A stretch of DNA of 64,000 bases from Methyloprofundus sedimenti (lineage in GTDB: Bacteria > Pseudomonadota > Gammaproteobacteria > Methylococcales > Methylomonadaceae), in assembly GCF_002072955.1 (NCBI RefSeq), contig NZ_LPUF01000001.1:343001-407000 (forward strand), given 5' to 3'. The position numbers were made by a program, and so were the translations under genes. A model generated the notes under the pieces. It saw nothing but the letters and a program-made list of their open reading frames with translations. It was not told where the DNA came from and made no database searches. Positions 35,517 to 45,317 of the stretch are shown here, in pieces (position 1 is the stretch's first letter; every line of letters starts with the position of its first letter).

Positions 35517-37358
35517 CTATTCGTCCACATTATTAAACTCAGGCACTAATTGTTTTAGTTGCTCTAGTATATTTGCAGAATTGCGGCTTTTGCATGCCGC
35601 GAGTAAATTTTCCATTTGTTGCTCCCATACATCCTGCTCATAGCGTCGAGCTTTTGCTAAAAAGAGCTTTTCAAATCCGGTGCCTAATAATTGCTCTTGC
35701 TCATGAAATAGTTCTTCATGTAATTTCTCCCCTGCGCGCAGGCCGATATATTCAATTTTAATATCTGAACCGACGCTTAAGCCGCTTAGTTGAATCATTT
35801 GTTCGGCGAGGTAGCTAATCTTGATTGCCTTGCCCATATCCAGTACATAGATTTCACCGCCGGCACCGACTGCTTCAGCGTTCATAATAAGCCGACAGGC
35901 TTCAGGTATGGTCATAAAAAAACGCGTCACATCAGCATGTGTAACGGTAACGGGACCTCCGGTTTTAATTTGTTCTCTAAATAAAGGTACTACACTGCCT
36001 GCCGAATCGAGCACGTTACCAAAGCGGACTGTTATAAATGAAGTGTGTTCCGCCCGGGTATTTAGATTTTGACATAAAATTTCTGCCGCACGTTTGGTTG
36101 CTCCCATAATATTGCTTGGATTTACTGCTTTATCGGTAGATATTAAAACAAAGCGTTCAACATTTTCAGCGAGTGCTACTTCAGCGACATTTTTTGTGCC
36201 TATTAAATTATTAGTCACAGCGGCTAAGACCTGTCCTTCTAATAAAGGCACATGTTTATAAGCTGCTGCATGAAAAATTATGTCAGGTTTTTCATTGCGA
36301 ATAAGCTCTTCTACTGCAGTTCGATCAGATACATCACCTAAAATTGCACTAAGCTTTAAATCAGGAAAGCTCTTTTTTAATGTTGACTGGATTTGATACA
36401 GGTTAAATTCAGAATGTTCATAAATAATTAATGATTCTGGCGAAACCCTAGCGAGTTGGCGACAAAGTTCGGAACCTATAGAGCCTCCTCCTCCGGTAAT
36501 TAAAATTCTTTTGCCCGATAGGCTGGATTTAATTTGGGTCCAGTTCAGATTGACTGGTTCACGCCCTAAAATATCATCAATGGCAACATCCCTTAAATTT
36601 CCTTTAGAAACAGTATTAGAAAGTAATTCTTTAACAGAAGGTAAGGTTTTGAAGGGGACCTGGGCCTGTTCACAAGCCTCAACAATGCCACGCATTTCTA
36701 TTTCAGATGCAGACGGGATGGCAATCAGAATAATATCGACATTCAGTTTTGCTGTATATTCAGCGATTAAATTAGTATCGAAAAGAACCTGTAAACCTCG
36801 TATTGACCGCCCTTTTTTTCTTTTATCATCATCCACAAAGGCGATCGGCAATAAAGAGACCTCGTCTTGTAATAAGTCTCTTGCCAGCATTTCTCCTGCG
36901 GCACCTGCGCCAATAATTAGTGCACGCTGGGCCGCTGATTCGTGTTTTACCCCATCTTTATAGTAGCGATAAAACAAGCGGGGAATGCTTAACAATAGTA
37001 ATAAAAAACTGGTATAGAGTGGTAGTACTGAGCGCGGCATAAAGGCTAGTCGGTTATAAACGAATAGGCTCCCGGCAATAAAGAAAACGCCGAAAAAGAC
37101 GGCCTTAAAAATTCTGATTAAATCGGGTAATGAAGAAAAACGCCAGACACCTTTATATAAACCAAAATACCAGAAAATAATTGATTGACTAATAATGACA
37201 TAGGGTAAATGAACTAAGGCATTTTTGAGATAATCACTGGGTATAAGTTCTAAATCAAAACGGAACCAGAAAGCTAGTAGCCAGGCGCATGCCACCATAA
37301 AGGCATCGTGGGTTGCGATGGTTAAGCGTGATCTAAATGCAAAGTAACTATTGAACAC
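35517..37358 (-). CDS. Membrane-bound nucleotide-sugar 4,6-dehydratase (CapD/WbpM/PglF type)
   Basis: A 613-residue protein with four N-terminal transmembrane segments (about 10-130), a Rossmann-like region with ALIIGAGAAGEMLARDLL near 147, and a C-terminal extended SDR domain beginning ILITGGGGSIGSELCRQLA near 290. The motif ISTDKAVNPSNIMGATKRAAE holds the dehydratase-specific methionine-plus-lysine in place of the usual YxxxK. It is predicted to make 4-keto-6-deoxy UDP-sugars for O-antigen or capsule. It is probably co-transcribed with the HDAC-like gene. No other O-antigen gene is adjacent. Confidence 0.92.
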   Translation of the reverse strand: MFNSYFAFRSRLTIATHDAFMVACAWLLAFWFRFDLELIPSDYLKNALVHLPYVIISQSIIFWYFGLYKGVWRFSSLPDLIRIFKAVFFGVFFIAGSLFVYNRLAFMPRSVLPLYTSFLLLLLSIPRLFYRYYKDGVKHESAAQRALIIGAGAAGEMLARDLLQDEVSLLPIAFVDDDKRKKGRSIRGLQVLFDTNLIAEYTAKLNVDIILIAIPSASEIEMRGIVEACEQAQVPFKTLPSVKELLSNTVSKGNLRDVAIDDILGREPVNLNWTQIKSSLSGKRILITGGGGSIGSELCRQLARVSPESLIIYEHSEFNLYQIQSTLKKSFPDLKLSAILGDVSDRTAVEELIRNEKPDIIFHAAAYKHVPLLEGQVLAAVTNNLIGTKNVAEVALAENVERFVLISTDKAVNPSNIMGATKRAAEILCQNLNTRAEHTSFITVRFGNVLDSAGSVVPLFREQIKTGGPVTVTHADVTRFFMTIPEACRLIMNAEAVGAGGEIYVLDMGKAIKISYLAEQMIQLSGLSVGSDIKIEYIGLRAGEKLHEELFHEQEQLLGTGFEKLFLAKARRYEQDVWEQQMENLLAACKSRNSANILEQLKQLVPEFNNVDE

Positions 37359-37851
37359 TGGTGGTCTCGGTAGTTTTAACGGGTTTATTAGTTTTTTGAG
37401 TTGTCAACAACCTACTGGCAGCTACTTCTAAGAAATATGTTGTATAAAAATAAGATACAATTCTTTGTCTATATTGGCATTGAAAGGATAGATAATCAAT
37501 ATAATTCAAGTTACAAGTGCGATTCCAGTAGTCATGGGGGTTTGCATTTAGTTTGTTAAGAAGCATTGCATTAGGTGTTTGGTAATTTAGTCTCTTGGTA
37601 TGGAGGGTTATTAAGGCGTTGGATGGCGAACTCAAATGCTCATTGGCTTAAAAAGTGCTATTAAGTTTGCAAAAATAACTTGCTCAGCAACTGAATCTAT
37701 AATAAGCCGAGCATAAATATATTATATGGGGTATTATAGAGGATAAAATTTTTAATATCAGGTAGCTTTTTATATTCTGCCCAGCACTCTCATCGTATAC
37801 CACAATAGAACCGCAAAAACTCTATTGACGCAAACACACTAGGAACGCTTA

Positions 37852-39633
37852 ATGACCTCCGAAGTATTATCACTTCCAAAATTTTCCGATTTAAAACTTA
37901 TTGATCCGCTATTTAAAGCTCTGAATGAAGTTGGCTATGAAAATCCGTCACCGATTCAGGCACTGACCATTCCACTAATTCTGGAAGGCAGAGATGTGCT
38001 TGGACAGGCACAGACTGGAACCGGTAAAACTGCCGCATTTGCTTTACCTTTATTGTCAAAATTAGACATCAAACAAAAGGATCCTCAAGTTCTGGTTTTA
38101 GCGCCTACGCGTGAATTAGCGATACAGGTTGCTGAAGCCTTTCAAAAATACGCAAAATATATTAAAGATTTTCATGTGGCACCGATTTACGGAGGACAAG
38201 ATTATTCCGGACAATTGCGTATGTTAAGGCGTGGTGCTCATGTTGTCGTTGGCACGCCTGGGCGTGTTATGGACCATATGCGCAAAGGTACTTTAAAGCT
38301 AGAGAACTTAACATGCCTGGTATTAGATGAAGCAGATGAAATGCTACGTATGGGTTTTATCGACGATGTCGAATGGGTATTAGAGCAGTTGCCCAAGCAA
38401 CGTCAAATTGCCTTGTTTTCAGCAACAATGCCAACAGCTATTCGTCGTATTGCTGATAACTATTTGCATAATCCTGAACACGTTACTATTAAAGTTAAAA
38501 CCACGACAGCCGAAACTATTCGTCAGCGATACTGGACAGTGAGCGGGATGCATAAGCTGGATGCATTAACACGTATTTTAGAGGCAGAAACTTTTGATGG
38601 CATGATCATTTTTGTGCGCACTAAAAACTCAACTATCGAATTAGCAGAAAAATTAGAAGCACGCGGTTTTTCAGCAGCAGCGATTAATGGTGATTTAGCG
38701 CAAAATCAACGTGAAAAAACCATTGAAAAATTAAAAAATGGCAAACTGGATATTCTTGTAGCTACGGATGTTGCTGCCCGTGGTCTGGATGTGCAGCGTA
38801 TCAGCCATGTTATTAACTATGATATACCTTATGATACAGAAGCCTATGTGCATCGTATTGGCCGCACAGGGCGTGCAGGCAGAACTGGTGATGCGATTTT
38901 ATTTGTTGCACCACGTGAAAAACGCATGTTAGGCGCAATTGAACGTGCAACCAGGCAGCGTATCGAACTGATGGAAATGCCTTCCACGGAAATGATTAAC
39001 GATAAGCGAGTTAATCGCTTTAAACAACAGATTACTGATACTTTAGCAACAGAAGAGTTAGAGTTTTACAATAAAATCATTGAACAATATGAAACAGAAC
39101 ACGACGTTCCAGCCAATGAGATTGCTGCTGCCTTAGCGAAACTGGTACAAGGTGATGAACCGCTATTATTGAAAAAGCCTGCTAAAACGAAAGAGCATTC
39201 TGATGGTGGTCGTGATCGAGGCCGTGATCGTAGTCGTAGCAGCGATGGTGAAGGTGAAAGAACTTCAAGCAAGCGTCGTAAAGGAAGCGCTGCACTACAA
39301 GGCAGTATGCAACGTTATCGTATAGAAGTTGGTAAAGACCATGGTGCAAAGCCAGGTAATATCGTCGGTGCGATTGCTAATGAGGCGGGGCTGAATGGTA
39401 AAGAAATCGGACAGATTGATATGCATGCTGAATTTAGTATTGTCGATTTGCCGAAAGGTATGCCAGATGAAGTTTTTAATGGTTTGAAGGCAACTCGTGT
39501 TGCCGGACAAAAACTGAATATTGCACCTGTTAAGGATGGTGAAGTTCCTAGACAGAATAAAGACTCGCATAGAAGTGGAGAAAAAACGGATAAAAAGCCC
39601 CGCAGAAATCCACGCAAAAGTAAATCTTCTTAA
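37852..39633 (+). CDS. deaD: DEAD-box RNA helicase DeaD/CsdA
   Basis: A 593-residue ATP-dependent RNA helicase acting in ribosome assembly and RNA decay at low temperature. The motifs run in order: Q motif near residue 35, AQTGTGKT, VLDEADEML, FSATMP and HRIGRTGRAGR. After the RecA cores there is a Lys/Arg-rich linker with RDRGRDRSRSS and a C-terminal DbpA-type RNA-binding domain (IEVGKDHGAKPGNIVGAIA). The basic tail ends KKPRRNPRKSKSS. It is monocistronic, followed by a large hairpin. Confidence 0.96.
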   Translation: MTSEVLSLPKFSDLKLIDPLFKALNEVGYENPSPIQALTIPLILEGRDVLGQAQTGTGKTAAFALPLLSKLDIKQKDPQVLVLAPTRELAIQVAEAFQKYAKYIKDFHVAPIYGGQDYSGQLRMLRRGAHVVVGTPGRVMDHMRKGTLKLENLTCLVLDEADEMLRMGFIDDVEWVLEQLPKQRQIALFSATMPTAIRRIADNYLHNPEHVTIKVKTTTAETIRQRYWTVSGMHKLDALTRILEAETFDGMIIFVRTKNSTIELAEKLEARGFSAAAINGDLAQNQREKTIEKLKNGKLDILVATDVAARGLDVQRISHVINYDIPYDTEAYVHRIGRTGRAGRTGDAILFVAPREKRMLGAIERATRQRIELMEMPSTEMINDKRVNRFKQQITDTLATEELEFYNKIIEQYETEHDVPANEIAAALAKLVQGDEPLLLKKPAKTKEHSDGGRDRGRDRSRSSDGEGERTSSKRRKGSAALQGSMQRYRIEVGKDHGAKPGNIVGAIANEAGLNGKEIGQIDMHAEFSIVDLPKGMPDEVFNGLKATRVAGQKLNIAPVKDGEVPRQNKDSHRSGEKTDKKPRRNPRKSKSS

Positions 39634-39659
39634 CTTTAGTTAAGAACCGGGCTCGAAAT

Positions 39660-39714
39660 ATCCATGAACTTACTGCCTGGAGCGGACTTTATTCCGCTCC
39701 AGGCAGACATGGAT
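39660..39714. terminator. Large perfect hairpin downstream of deaD
   Basis: The inner arms CTGCCTGGAGCGGA (39673-39686) and its complement (39693-39706) pair over 14 bp around a 6-base loop. Outer arms ATCCATG (39660-39666) and CATGGAT (39708-39714) extend it. No U-tract follows. It is more likely an mRNA-stabilising or REP-like element, or a factor-assisted stop, between deaD and glnE. Confidence 0.5.
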
Positions 39715-39771
39715 TTACTGCTCTGGCCATGCACATCACCAGAATGCAAAGTATTAACATAGAGAAATTCC

Positions 39772-42624
39772 ATGTTTTCCCTGGATAATATTCCTCCTCA
39801 GTTACACGATACTGCGAATATGCATATCGAGCACTTCAATGACTCACTAGCACGATTAGAGCTAGACTTTCCTGAAAACCTGCAAGTCATCAGTACGCTT
39901 CCAAAAGTGTTTTGTTGCAGTGAATTTGTTGCCCAGACTTGTAAACGTCAGCCTCAATTCATGCTGGATTTAATTAACAGCGGTGATTTGTTTTCTGCAG
40001 ATGTACGAGGCAGCTATAAAAGTCAACTCAGCATATACACTTTTCAAAATGAAGCTGAACTGATGAAAATTCTGCGTCAGTTCCGTAATCAACAAATGCT
40101 ACGGATTGCCTGGCGTGATTTAGCTGGCTGGTCTGAACTCGATGAAACTCTGAGTGATTTAACGACACTGGCTGAAAGCTGCATTCAATTTACTCTAGAC
40201 TATTTATATCAGCAAGCTTGTAATAGACGTGGTATTCCGGTTTTATTTGATGGTACAGAACAAGGTTTAGTCATTTTAGGGATGGGTAAATTAGGTGCCT
40301 GGGAACTTAATTATTCTTCGGATATTGATTTAATTTTTGCCTATCAACAAGATGGTGTTTTAACAGACAGAAAAGAGACCAGTTACGGCGAGTTTTTTAG
40401 TCGTATTTGTCGGCAGTTGGTTAAAATTCTGGATGAAATCACGGCGGATGGTTTTGTTTTTAGAACCGATATACGTCTGCGTCCCTTTGGTGATAGTGGC
40501 CCTGTCATTATGACCTTTGATGGTCTGGAAAACTATTATCAGACTCAGGCTCGCGAATGGGAGCGCTACGCCATGGTTAAGGTTCGTGCGGTTGCAGGTG
40601 ACACGCGGGGTGGTGAGAAGTTTATGGAGCTGATTAAGCCTTTTGTCTATCGCCGTTATCTGGATTACGGCGCGTTTGAAGAATTACGTTCTTTAAAACA
40701 ACAAATTACGCAGGAACTACAACGCAAAGATCGTATGGATAACGTAAAACTCGGCCCCGGGGGTATACGAGAAATTGAGTTTATCGGGCAGGCGTTTCAA
40801 TTAATACGCGGTGGGCAGGATGTCGCATTGCAAGAAAGGCGTATTCAGCATATTCTGGTCTTGTTAGGCGAAAAAGAATTAATTTCTGCTGAAGACAGCC
40901 AGCAATTACTCAGTTCCTATCGTTTTCTGCGCCGAGTGGAAAATCATATTCAGGAATTTCAGGACCGGCAGGCCCACGATTTGCCAAAATCAGAGCGCGA
41001 TCAGACCATATTGGCTTTTTCTCTAGGTTATGAGGGTTGGGATAGCTTTAAGGCTGCCCTGGACCAAGTGCGCATGCAAGTACACAATGTGTTTAAGGAA
41101 GTCTTTTCCATGCCAGATTCTGCTGCACAGAGTCCCTCTACCAGCACAGAAATATGGATGGGTTTAGACCATGAAGATAGTTCGCTGAATCGATTAGCGA
41201 AGCTAGGCTATCGTAAGCCGGAACAAATCTACAGTTTACTCAATCAATTTAAAAACACCTCTGCGATTAAGCGCTTAACCAGTAAAGGTGCTAGCAATCT
41301 GGATAAATTAGTACCGAAAATGATTGATATGCTCGCCAAAGAAAAAAATGCCTATGTTACTTTGCAGCGATTATCAGCATTATTTGAAAACCTGGCGGGA
41401 CGCAATGTTTATTTGGCTTTATTAGTTGAGAATGAAAAAGCCTTGCAGCAGTTGATCACTCTGGCCTCAGCTAGTCCCTGGATTAGTAAGTATTTATCTA
41501 CCTATCCGGCATTGTTTGATGAGTTACTGGATACACGTTCACTCTATGAGCCTTTGGATAAAGTAGCCTTGCAGCAGCAATTAGCGCAACTAATTGAAAA
41601 TATAGAACTTGCTGATACCGAGCAGATGATGATAGCTTTACGCAAATTCAAGCATATCAATGTGCTACGTGTCGCGGCGGCTGATATTATGGGGGCCGTA
41701 CCACTCATGGTCGTCAGTGATTATTTAAGCTATATCGCTGAAGTTATTTTAGAGCAGGCAGTAAAAATTGCCTGGCATATTCTGGCTGAAAAACATGGCA
41801 TACCACCAGATACCAGTGATGAGAAAATGCGCTTCGGGATCTTGGGTTTTGGAAAATTAGGTGGCATAGAATTAAGTTATAGTTCTGATCTGGATTTAAT
41901 TTTTATTTATGATTACCCTGATAGCTATGCTTTAACCGATGGAGGCAAAAAGATCACTAGTGCGCAGTTCTATGCAACACTAGGGCAACGTATTCGTAGT
42001 CTGCTTAATACGCAAATGTTATCGGGAATGGCGTATGAGATAGATATGCGGTTACGCCCAAACGGTGATTCTGGTTTATTAGTCTCTGATTTAAATAGCT
42101 ATGAAAACTATTTGAAAGATCAGGCATGGACCTGGGAGCATCAAGCGCTCGTCCGCGGAAGGTTTATTACTGGTGACAAAGAAACGCAGACTAAATACGA
42201 AGCAATTCGCCATAGAATTTTATGTTTAACAAGAAATGAGGCAGAATTAAAGCAGAAAGTTTGCGAAATGCGCGAAAAAATGCGTGAAACACTGGATAAA
42301 AGTGATAAACAAAGCTTTAGTTTAAAACAAGGTATAGGCGGTATTACCGATATAGAATTTATCGTACAGTTTTGCGTGTTGGCCTGGGCGGAAAAAAGTC
42401 CCAGCCTAACAACATATACCGATAATATGCGTTTATTAGATACACTCGCTGAACAGAAATTGTTGAGCCAGGAATATGTCAGTGCTTTAAAGCAAGCCTA
42501 TTGCATTTTTCGTGATCGCGGACATAAAGAAGCCCTGCAAGAAAATAAAGCCTTCGCCGCACAAGACGAGTTGGTTGAAATACGTCAGCAGGTTGCCGAT
42601 ATTTGGCAAGTACTGATGACCTAG
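39772..42624 (+). CDS. glnE: Bifunctional glutamine synthetase adenylyltransferase/deadenylylase
   Basis: A 950-residue protein controlling glutamine synthetase by adding or removing AMP in response to PII. It contains two nucleotidyltransferase domains with near-identical motifs: GMGKLGAWELNYSSDIDLIF near residue 167 (removal) and GFGKLGGIELSYSSDLDLIF near 690 (addition). Helical PII-sensing segments lie between and after them. GPGGIREIEFIGQ near 325 and GIGGITDIEFIVQ near 855 are also family signatures. The length equals E. coli GlnE (946). No glnA is nearby. Confidence 0.97.
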   Translation: MFSLDNIPPQLHDTANMHIEHFNDSLARLELDFPENLQVISTLPKVFCCSEFVAQTCKRQPQFMLDLINSGDLFSADVRGSYKSQLSIYTFQNEAELMKILRQFRNQQMLRIAWRDLAGWSELDETLSDLTTLAESCIQFTLDYLYQQACNRRGIPVLFDGTEQGLVILGMGKLGAWELNYSSDIDLIFAYQQDGVLTDRKETSYGEFFSRICRQLVKILDEITADGFVFRTDIRLRPFGDSGPVIMTFDGLENYYQTQAREWERYAMVKVRAVAGDTRGGEKFMELIKPFVYRRYLDYGAFEELRSLKQQITQELQRKDRMDNVKLGPGGIREIEFIGQAFQLIRGGQDVALQERRIQHILVLLGEKELISAEDSQQLLSSYRFLRRVENHIQEFQDRQAHDLPKSERDQTILAFSLGYEGWDSFKAALDQVRMQVHNVFKEVFSMPDSAAQSPSTSTEIWMGLDHEDSSLNRLAKLGYRKPEQIYSLLNQFKNTSAIKRLTSKGASNLDKLVPKMIDMLAKEKNAYVTLQRLSALFENLAGRNVYLALLVENEKALQQLITLASASPWISKYLSTYPALFDELLDTRSLYEPLDKVALQQQLAQLIENIELADTEQMMIALRKFKHINVLRVAAADIMGAVPLMVVSDYLSYIAEVILEQAVKIAWHILAEKHGIPPDTSDEKMRFGILGFGKLGGIELSYSSDLDLIFIYDYPDSYALTDGGKKITSAQFYATLGQRIRSLLNTQMLSGMAYEIDMRLRPNGDSGLLVSDLNSYENYLKDQAWTWEHQALVRGRFITGDKETQTKYEAIRHRILCLTRNEAELKQKVCEMREKMRETLDKSDKQSFSLKQGIGGITDIEFIVQFCVLAWAEKSPSLTTYTDNMRLLDTLAEQKLLSQEYVSALKQAYCIFRDRGHKEALQENKAFAAQDELVEIRQQVADIWQVLMT

Positions 42625-42765
42625 ATATTTTCATCTAAGATTATCCCTGATAAAACATTAGTAGAACCAGCCGAGAAAATGGATAGTAAGCTATAAACCT
42701 ATAGCACTTGCTACATTTACAGAATAAAGTCTCTACTCCCCAGCATTTTTAAAGACTGCTATTGA

Positions 42766-43758
42766 ATGATTGAAACAATCTATATAGAAGAAAATATCCT
42801 GCAACATCCACGCGTGTTAGATATCTGTGCGCGCTTTCCTAAAGCCAGAAAAATTACCTGTGGACGATATGGTGAAGTGTTTAACCCTAAAGCACAGAAT
42901 TTTCGTATACAAAAGCAACAACCTGCCTTAATTCTTGCTGAAAAGTACCGTGGATTTATGCTCAAAGCACCTCCGAATTATGGAATCGGAGCTAAGCATA
43001 ATTACTATTTTTCCCATATGTTGAATTGCCTGTATGACTGTAGATACTGTTTTCTGCAAGGTATGTACCAGTCAGCGAATTATGTCTTATTTGTAAATTA
43101 CGAAGATTATTTTACCGATATACAACGACTTAGTGCAGTAACACCTGATCAGGCAGTCCACTTTTTTTCGGGTTATGATTGTGACAGCCTGGCTTTAGAA
43201 CCGGTCACTGATTTTGTCCAGGAATTTTTGCCTGTTATACGCGCTATTCCAAATGCCTGGATGGAACTGCGCACAAAGAGTACGCAAGTGCGTCATCTTC
43301 TGGATACTCCTGCATTTGAACGCTGCATTGTTGCTTTTAGTTTTACTCCGGATGAAATTGCCAGTGCATTAGAACATAAAGCTCCTGCTATTTCCAAACG
43401 CCTGGACGCGCTGAATAAATTACAAAATCATGGCTGGCCAATTGGCCTCCGGTTTGACCCGATTATTTATGAAGACGAATACCAGCTGCATTACCAAAAC
43501 TTATTTAAAACAGTCTTTGCTAAAATTAATCCCGATACATTACATTCCGTTAGCTTAGGCGTTTTTCGGCTGCCCGATAAATATTTTAAAAAAATACATA
43601 AACTGTATCCAGAGGAAAAACTCTTTGTCAGCCCACTGGAGTCAAAGCAAGGAATGATGTCTTATAAAACAGCACTGGAAGATGAAATGATGACTTTTTG
43701 TACGCATGAACTGTTGGCTTATATACCCGAAGAGAAATTTTTTCCGTGCAGCATGTAA
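42766..43758 (+). CDS. Spore photoproduct lyase-like radical SAM protein
   Basis: A 330-residue radical SAM protein of the SPL family. The cluster motif is CLYDCRYC (Cys 88, 92, 95; CX3CX2C), the same spacing as SplB. A further cysteine, Cys139 in FSGYDCDSLALE, sits where SplB keeps its hydrogen-donor cysteine. The rest aligns in order with SPL (ELRTKSTQVRHLL, RFDPIIYEDEY). SplB repairs UV spore photoproduct, but in non-sporulating proteobacteria the substrate is unknown. The downstream SDR gene starts 13 bp before its stop, so both are translated together. Confidence 0.87.
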   Translation: MIETIYIEENILQHPRVLDICARFPKARKITCGRYGEVFNPKAQNFRIQKQQPALILAEKYRGFMLKAPPNYGIGAKHNYYFSHMLNCLYDCRYCFLQGMYQSANYVLFVNYEDYFTDIQRLSAVTPDQAVHFFSGYDCDSLALEPVTDFVQEFLPVIRAIPNAWMELRTKSTQVRHLLDTPAFERCIVAFSFTPDEIASALEHKAPAISKRLDALNKLQNHGWPIGLRFDPIIYEDEYQLHYQNLFKTVFAKINPDTLHSVSLGVFRLPDKYFKKIHKLYPEEKLFVSPLESKQGMMSYKTALEDEMMTFCTHELLAYIPEEKFFPCSM

Positions 43759-44465
43759 AGCGTACTGTTTTAGTCACAGGTGCTAGCTCAGGAATAGGGC
43801 GAGCCTGTGCAGTTAGCCTCTTAAATCAAGGGCATGAGGTGATTGGCATATCCCGAAACTGTCAGCAATTTACGCATGCTCATGCGCTATTTAATAGTGT
43901 AGAAATTGATTTAAGTGATTTAACGTCTTTACCCAATAACCTGAAGCAACTGCTTAAACAGTATCCTGCTATCGATGGCATTGTTTTCAGTGCCGGTAAA
44001 GGACAGTTTAGCAGTCTGGAAGAATTTTCCTTTATCCAGATACAGGAAATCATGAATTTAAACTTTATTAGTCAAAGCTTTCTTGCCAAAGGTTTTTTGC
44101 CGGCTTTAAAAAGAAAACCCTTGGCCGATTTGATTTTTATCGGCTCGGAAGCCGCATTGGCAGGGAGTCGCAAAGGCTCTATTTACTGTGCTAGCAAATT
44201 TGCCTTGCGTGGATTTAGTCAGGCACTCAGGGATGAATGTGCAAAAAGTTGTGTGCGCGTATCTTTGATCAACCCGGGCATGGTTAAAACAGACTTTTTT
44301 AAGTCTTTGAATTTTGAACCAGGAATGCATCAAAGTCAGCACCTTTATGCAGAAGATGTTGCTATCGCAGTTAATTATATTATCAATGCTCGGGCAGGAA
44401 TTATTATTGATGAAATAAACCTTAGTCCGGCAAAAAATGTAATTCAATTCAAAAATAATGCTTGA
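43746..44465 (+). CDS. Short-chain dehydrogenase/reductase
   Basis: A 239-residue classical SDR from a GTG at 43746 inside the SPL-like gene. The cofactor loop TGASSGIGRACA is near residue 11, NNAG is replaced by FSAGKGQ near 82, and catalytic Ser plus YCASK are near 135-150. PGMVKTDFFKSL follows. It is an NAD(P)H-dependent oxidoreductase of unknown substrate. The overlap with the radical SAM gene suggests a joint role, for example in processing the same product, but this is inference. Confidence 0.88.
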   Translation: MQHVKRTVLVTGASSGIGRACAVSLLNQGHEVIGISRNCQQFTHAHALFNSVEIDLSDLTSLPNNLKQLLKQYPAIDGIVFSAGKGQFSSLEEFSFIQIQEIMNLNFISQSFLAKGFLPALKRKPLADLIFIGSEAALAGSRKGSIYCASKFALRGFSQALRDECAKSCVRVSLINPGMVKTDFFKSLNFEPGMHQSQHLYAEDVAIAVNYIINARAGIIIDEINLSPAKNVIQFKNNA

Positions 44466-44529
44466 TTTTTTTAAAAATACACCCTGCGACAATTTGTCAC
44501 ATTTTCATTTGCAATTAACTTAGATATGA

Positions 44530-44621
44530 TATATGCAACTCTTAAATGCACTCCCAAACGAGATTAGAGTTTACCCTCCTCTTCAAATGCGACTTAACTC
44601 AGTTAAGACGCATTTTTTTTT
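44530..44621 (+). ncRNA. Candidate small RNA with intrinsic terminator
   Basis: A TATGAT box lies at 44525-44530 with a weak TTTTCA 16 bp upstream. It is followed by about 85 bases with a plausible first stem (AACTCTTAA with TTAGAGTT), a single-stranded pyrimidine-rich TACCCTCCTCTT able to pair with Shine-Dalgarno sequences, and a strong terminator. There is no ORF. This is the standard layout of a trans-acting sRNA. It could instead be just the 3' UTR of the SDR gene. Confidence 0.35.
44586..44621 (+). terminator. Rho-independent terminator
   Basis: AATGCG-A-CTTAAC (44586-44598) pairs with GTTAAG-A-CGCATT (44602-44614) around a 3-base loop, with a single A-A mismatch, followed by an uninterrupted T run to 44621. 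It ends the SPL-SDR transcript and/or the candidate sRNA. Confidence 0.88.
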
Positions 44622-44681
44622 GCCGGAAATTCTATTCTTAAGGTATGTAATTTTAGAGATAGCTATAATTCCCTCGGCTTA

Positions 44682-45317
44682 TCAAACATAACTCTTGTCT
44701 TTAAACTCACATAAATCCTCAATCACACAGCTTGCACACCGGGGCTTTCGAGCAATACAGGTATAACGCCCATGTAGAATTAACAAATGATGGGCATCCA
44801 GTTTGTATTGTTTCGGGACGTATTTATCCAGTTTAGCTTCAACCTCTAAAACATTTTTCCCCTTTGCAATACCTGTACGATTAGATACCCGAAAAATATG
44901 CGTATCCACGGCCATAACCGGCTGACCAAAAGCCGTATTTAAAATAACATTGGCAGTCTTGCGCCCCACGCCCGCGAGTGATTCCAGTTCCTCGCGTGTT
45001 TTTGGCACTTCTCCCTGATAATCATCAAGCAGTTTACGGCATAGTTTAATGATATTAGCGCCCTTACTATTATATAAACCGATGGTTTTTATATACTCCT
45101 TTAAGCCCTCTTCACCCAGATCAAAAATAGCTTGAGGTGTGTTGGCAATGGGAAATAATTTTGCAGTCGCTTTGTTTACGCCTTTATCAGTCGCTTGTGC
45201 AGATAAAACTACGGCAATTAGTAATTCAAAAGTGCTGTTATAGTTCAGTTCGGTAACAGGCTCTGGAATGGCATCGGCAAGTCGAGAAAAGATCTCCAGA
45301 CGTTTTTCTTTGTTCAT
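44682..45317 (-). CDS. nth: Endonuclease III (DNA glycosylase/AP lyase)
   Basis: A 211-residue base-excision repair enzyme that removes oxidised pyrimidines. The helix-hairpin-helix ELESLAGVGRKTANVIL near residue 108 contains the catalytic lysine. The catalytic Asp is in AVDTHIFRVSNR near 138. The 4Fe-4S cluster cysteines end the protein in the CX6CX2CX5C pattern (CIARKPRCASCVIEDLC). The length matches E. coli Nth. It faces the SPL-like operon convergently, so two DNA-repair-type genes are neighbours. Confidence 0.97.
   Translation of the reverse strand: MNKEKRLEIFSRLADAIPEPVTELNYNSTFELLIAVVLSAQATDKGVNKATAKLFPIANTPQAIFDLGEEGLKEYIKTIGLYNSKGANIIKLCRKLLDDYQGEVPKTREELESLAGVGRKTANVILNTAFGQPVMAVDTHIFRVSNRTGIAKGKNVLEVEAKLDKYVPKQYKLDAHHLLILHGRYTCIARKPRCASCVIEDLCEFKDKSYV

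Noticed and set aside
37348-37635. 95-codon minus-strand ORF upstream of the CapD-type gene
   Set aside because: No domain, biased low-complexity composition, overlaps the next gene's start, and no ribosome site. Likely chance.
44494-44530. TTGTCA as the -35 for the candidate sRNA
   Set aside because: Its spacing to the TATGAT box is 25 bp, too long for sigma-70. Only weaker -35 options remain.
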